From NCBI RefSeq assembly GCF_964048965.1, contig NZ_OZ040189.1:620001-684000 (forward strand): a DNA stretch of 64,000 bases, given 5' to 3'. The notes below the pieces were generated by a model. The model was given only the letters and a program-made list of their open reading frames with translations. It ran no database searches and was not told the origin of the DNA. The position numbers were made by a program, and so were the translations under genes. Shown here one piece after another: positions 61,881-64,000 of the stretch (positions are counted from its first letter, which is position 1; each line of letters opens with the position of its first letter). This DNA comes from Tenacibaculum sp. 190130A14a. GTDB taxonomy: Bacteria; Bacteroidota; Bacteroidia; Flavobacteriales; Flavobacteriaceae.

Positions 61881-61888
61881 CAAAAGTA
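61881..61888 (-). promoter_or_regulatory. -7 element TACTTTTG before gpmI
   Basis: A minus-strand match to TAnnTTTG, 18 bases before the gpmI start codon. Confidence 0.5.
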
Positions 61889-61909
61889 AGAAAGATTTTT
61901 AGTGAGTAC

Positions 61910-62173
61910 TTAAAAAATAACGAAACCGATTACGTAGATTAAAATAATAGCGACCAAAACAAATGACAATGCATTTTTAAGGAAAGAAATTTGCTGTTCT
62001 TTTCGAGTTTGTTTGCGAATTCTTTCTAAATCTAGTTTACTCGATTTTTTATCAAAATAGAGTTTACTGTTGTCTTCTTTTTGAAATCGTTCTAATTTTT
62101 CAAAAGATGTTTTTCGAGTTCTTTTATTGTGTTTTAAACTCGCAATCATAGCGGATGCACCTCCAAATCCCAT
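61910..62173 (-). CDS. Small membrane protein, paralogue A
   Basis: An 87-aa protein with a Gly-rich start (MGFGGASAMIASLKHNKRTRK), a basic helical middle and one C-terminal membrane segment (about 65-86, ending VIGFVIF). It resembles the protein at 62295 in length, Gly-rich start, basic middle and tail (IGF plus aromatic end), so the two are paralogues. Family unknown to me. It lies 121 bases from its paralogue, with an inverted repeat in the gap. Confidence 0.75.
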   Translation of the reverse strand: MGFGGASAMIASLKHNKRTRKTSFEKLERFQKEDNSKLYFDKKSSKLDLERIRKQTRKEQQISFLKNALSFVLVAIILIYVIGFVIF

Positions 62174-62239
62174 AGCAAATAATTTAAAGTTACACCTATA
62201 AGTAGCTAAATATTTGAAAATGTTACAAATGTATAATGG

Positions 62240-62272
62240 AAATCGTCATTAAACAGATTGGAATGACGATTT
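62240..62272. repeat. Inverted repeat between the two small membrane protein genes
   Basis: AAATCGTCATT and AATGACGATTT form a perfect 11-bp stem around an 11-base loop. No T-run follows on either strand. The right arm GGAATGACGATT is shared with the asnS terminator at 44718-44729. Confidence 0.7.
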
Positions 62273-62294
62273 AGATATACAACTTCTAGTGTAT

Positions 62295-62558
62295 TTAATA
62301 CTTGTAAAAACCTATAAAATAGGTAATGATTGCTAGGGCAATTATGAAGAATAGAACGAATCTTGTAAATCTTTTTCTATTCTCTTTTAGTACTTTTTCT
62401 CTAATGATTGCTAATTCTTTTTGTGTAATCTGCTTCTTTTCGATTTTACCAGAAGAACCTTTTAAATTCCCTATTTTGTCAAAAGAACTTATAGGTTTTC
62501 TTCTTAAGTTTTTAACCGTTTTATGCATTTCAGATGCTGGTCCAAAACCTCCTAACAT
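62295..62558 (-). CDS. Small membrane protein, paralogue B
   Basis: An 87-aa protein (MLGGFGPASEMHKTVKNLRRK start) with a basic middle and a C-terminal membrane segment (about 66-85, ending YFIGFYKY). It starts 5 bases after the M48 protease gene ends on the same strand, so it is co-transcribed with it. It is a paralogue of the protein at 61910. Confidence 0.75.
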   Translation of the reverse strand: MLGGFGPASEMHKTVKNLRRKPISSFDKIGNLKGSSGKIEKKQITQKELAIIREKVLKENRKRFTRFVLFFIIALAIITYFIGFYKY

Positions 62559-62563
62559 AGCTT

Positions 62564-63328
62564 TTATTTTCTGTGTTTTCGAATTGCTTCTTTGATTTTT
62601 TCGATTCTATTTTCAGGGTCCGGATGTGTGCTTTGAAATTCTGGAACTCTGTTCGGACCTGCAGCAGCTTTTAATATTTCCATAACGCCAATTAAACTTT
62701 CAGGGTTATAACCAGCATCAATCATTAATTTAACCCCTAGTTCATCACTTTCTAGTTCGTCACCTCTACCGTTTTTTAATAAGGTTTGCTGTCCAATACT
62801 ATTGGCAAGTTGACCTAAATCTGCACCTACAGAAGCACCCATAGTTAAAAGTTTCCAGAAGTTTGCGTCGGTAATACGTTCATTTGAGTGTTTCCCTAAT
62901 ACATGTCCAATTTCATGTCCTAATACGCCCGCAAGCTGATCTTCATTTTTTAACTTAGAAAATAGTGCATAGGTGATAAAAATTTGTCCCCCAGGTAATG
63001 CAAATGCATTGATTGCTCTATCATCTCTTAATAAATGAAATTCATATTGATATCCTGATTGTTTTGCAACAGTGTTATTGACCAATTTTGCTCCTACCTT
63101 ATCTACTAGTGCTTGAGCATTATCATTCGGGAATAAACCTCCATGTTGTTGTGCCATCCTTGGGGCTTGCTGAAGGCCAATTGCTATTTCTTGCTGAGGA
63201 GATAAACTAATGGCTTGCTTTTTTCCGGTATAAGGATTGATTTCTTGTTGGCTACATTTTCTTAGATATGCAAAAGCAACAATCGCGATACCAATTAGTA
63301 ATCTGATTCTAAAACTACCTCTTCTCAT
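62564..63328 (-). CDS. M48-family metalloprotease
   Basis: A 254-aa periplasmic or membrane-anchored zinc protease. A membrane segment lies near residues 8-22, and the catalytic motif HEIGHVLGKH is at 138-147, with the third ligand Glu in ELESDELG near residue 190. The segment ALPGGQIFITYALFSKLKNEDQLA is typical of the M48/BepA-like family, which helps outer-membrane protein quality control. Two paralogous small membrane proteins follow on the same strand. Confidence 0.92.
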   Translation of the reverse strand: MRRGSFRIRLLIGIAIVAFAYLRKCSQQEINPYTGKKQAISLSPQQEIAIGLQQAPRMAQQHGGLFPNDNAQALVDKVGAKLVNNTVAKQSGYQYEFHLLRDDRAINAFALPGGQIFITYALFSKLKNEDQLAGVLGHEIGHVLGKHSNERITDANFWKLLTMGASVGADLGQLANSIGQQTLLKNGRGDELESDELGVKLMIDAGYNPESLIGVMEILKAAAGPNRVPEFQSTHPDPENRIEKIKEAIRKHRK

Positions 63329-63361
63329 TATTTTAAAATTTTTTGATTTTTTGTTGTTACT

Positions 63362-63370
63362 GTAAAGTTA
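63362..63370 (-). promoter_or_regulatory. Variant -7 element before the M48 gene
   Basis: A minus-strand TAACTTTAC, 34 bases before the start codon, a TAnnTTTAC form. Confidence 0.3.
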
Positions 63371-63402
63371 CAAAATAAAGAGATTTAACAACAAGCTGTT
63401 TT

Positions 63403-63430
63403 TTGTGTTCTTTAAAAGATGTAAATTTAC
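63403..63430 (+). promoter_or_regulatory. Candidate promoter of the aromatic hydroxylase gene
   Basis: TTG (63403-63405) and TAAATTTAC (63422-63430) are 16 bases apart. The -7 is again of the TAnnTTTAC form. Confidence 0.4.
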
Positions 63431-63450
63431 CGAGCAAACAACAACACTAT

Positions 63451-64000
63451 ATGAAGACTCATTTTGAATTGAATGAAGTAACCAAAAAGTTACCAAAGCA
63501 CCTACATAAGTTTATTGTAAAACAGCCTTATGATGAATATACTGCTCAAAATCAAGCAGTATGGCGTTATGTGATGCGAATGAATGTAGACTATTTAAGT
63601 AAAGTGGCACATGAGTCTTATGTAGATGGATTGGAGAAAACAGGAATTTCAGTAGAGAGCATTCCTCATATGGAAGGGATGAATCGAATTTTAAAAGAAA
63701 TCGGTTGGGCTGCAGTGTCAGTTGATGGATTTATACCACCAAATGCATTTATGGAATTTCAGGCATACAATGTTTTGGTGATCGCTTCTGATATGCGAAC
63801 CATTGATCATATAGAATACACACCAGCTCCTGATATTATTCATGAGGCTGCCGGACATGCTCCAATTATAGCAAATCCAGAATATGCTGAGTATCTGCGC
63901 AGATTTGGAGAAATTGGAAGCAAAGCTATTTCTTCGGCTAAAGACTATGAAATGTATGAAGCCATTCGTTTATTGTCTATTTTAAAAGAGAATCCAAATT
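63451..64000 (+). CDS. Aromatic amino acid hydroxylase (phenylalanine 4-monooxygenase-like), 3' end missing
   Basis: Pterin- and iron-dependent hydroxylase, probably of phenylalanine. The gene runs off the right edge; 183 codons are visible from the ATG at 63451 (MKTHFELNEVTKKLPKHL). The segments AVWRYVMRMN, GFIPPNAFMEFQAYNVLVIASDMR and PAPDIIHEAAGHAPIIANPEYAEYLRRFGEIG, with the His-x4-His iron site, identify the catalytic core. No pterin-recycling partner is visible in the window. Confidence 0.92.
   Translation, partial: MKTHFELNEVTKKLPKHLHKFIVKQPYDEYTAQNQAVWRYVMRMNVDYLSKVAHESYVDGLEKTGISVESIPHMEGMNRILKEIGWAAVSVDGFIPPNAFMEFQAYNVLVIASDMRTIDHIEYTPAPDIIHEAAGHAPIIANPEYAEYLRRFGEIGSKAISSAKDYEMYEAIRLLSILKENPN

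Noticed and set aside
62240..62272. Terminator between the small membrane protein genes
   Set aside because: The stem is perfect but no T-run follows on either strand, so it is listed only as an inverted repeat.

Overview
The window is chromosomal housekeeping DNA from a low-GC marine Bacteroidetes, most likely a member of the Flavobacteriaceae close to Tenacibaculum or Polaribacter (an inference from protein style, not a database result). Supporting signs are two TonB-receptor-like outer-membrane barrels with carboxypeptidase-regulatory N-termini, a FtsX-DUF3098-UppP-TruB cluster, a short-chain type L-threonine dehydrogenase, lipoprotein signals ending in SC, lack of Shine-Dalgarno sequences, and many promoters of the Bacteroidetes form TTTG-N17..22-TAnnTTTG. 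I see no rRNA or tRNA gene, CRISPR array, insertion sequence, prophage or defence island. No gene-free stretch exceeds 300 bases; the longest are 28681-28959 and 39314-39556.

Layout. 1-5970: the end of a TolC gene followed by the adaptor and pump of an RND efflux system. 6005-11340: a TonB-receptor-like barrel divergent from a LytS/LytTR two-component pair, then recX and a lipoprotein. 11522-17559: threonine dehydrogenase, a thioredoxin-fold protein, a small cytoplasmic protein and a 1053-residue secreted coiled-coil protein of unknown function. 17597-20722: ftsX-DUF3098-uppP-truB and methylmalonyl-CoA epimerase. 20953-25388: a lipoprotein, membrane protein, histidine kinase and LuxR regulator in one run, then rbfA and a LolC/E-type permease. 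25421-28680: dusB and a four-gene envelope operon (cytochrome-like lipoprotein, YceI, OB-fold, DUF5777 barrel). 28960-32369: lepA, a Bax-inhibitor-1 family gene whose apparent original start is cut by a stop codon, and a CPBP protease.

32437-38185: a second barrel with a LytS/LytTR pair, a secreted protein and a YugP-type peptidase. 38279-42610: asparaginase, ExbB, a membrane protein, two ExbD proteins and a barrel. 42605-48631: PAP2-like protein, rpoN, asnS and an MMPL transporter. 48729-52888: the translation block rplM-rpsI-rpsB-tsf and pyrH-frr. 53075-64000: a DUF5916 barrel, OmpA lipoprotein, apbE, map with a methyltransferase, a thioredoxin-fold lipoprotein, gpmI, two paralogous small membrane proteins, an M48 protease and the start of an aromatic amino acid hydroxylase.

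How the parts relate. Many products serve the envelope: efflux, TonB energisation (ExbB/ExbD), lipid-carrier recycling (UppP), division (FtsX) and proteolysis. Three separate two-component pairs lie next to surface or membrane proteins and are the best candidates for undescribed signalling. The strongest anomalies are the in-frame stop at 30856, the 21-bp-period direct repeat at 8452-8486, the 1053-residue orphan protein, a CxxC insertion in the first ExbD, and promoters whose -7 element almost touches the start codon.
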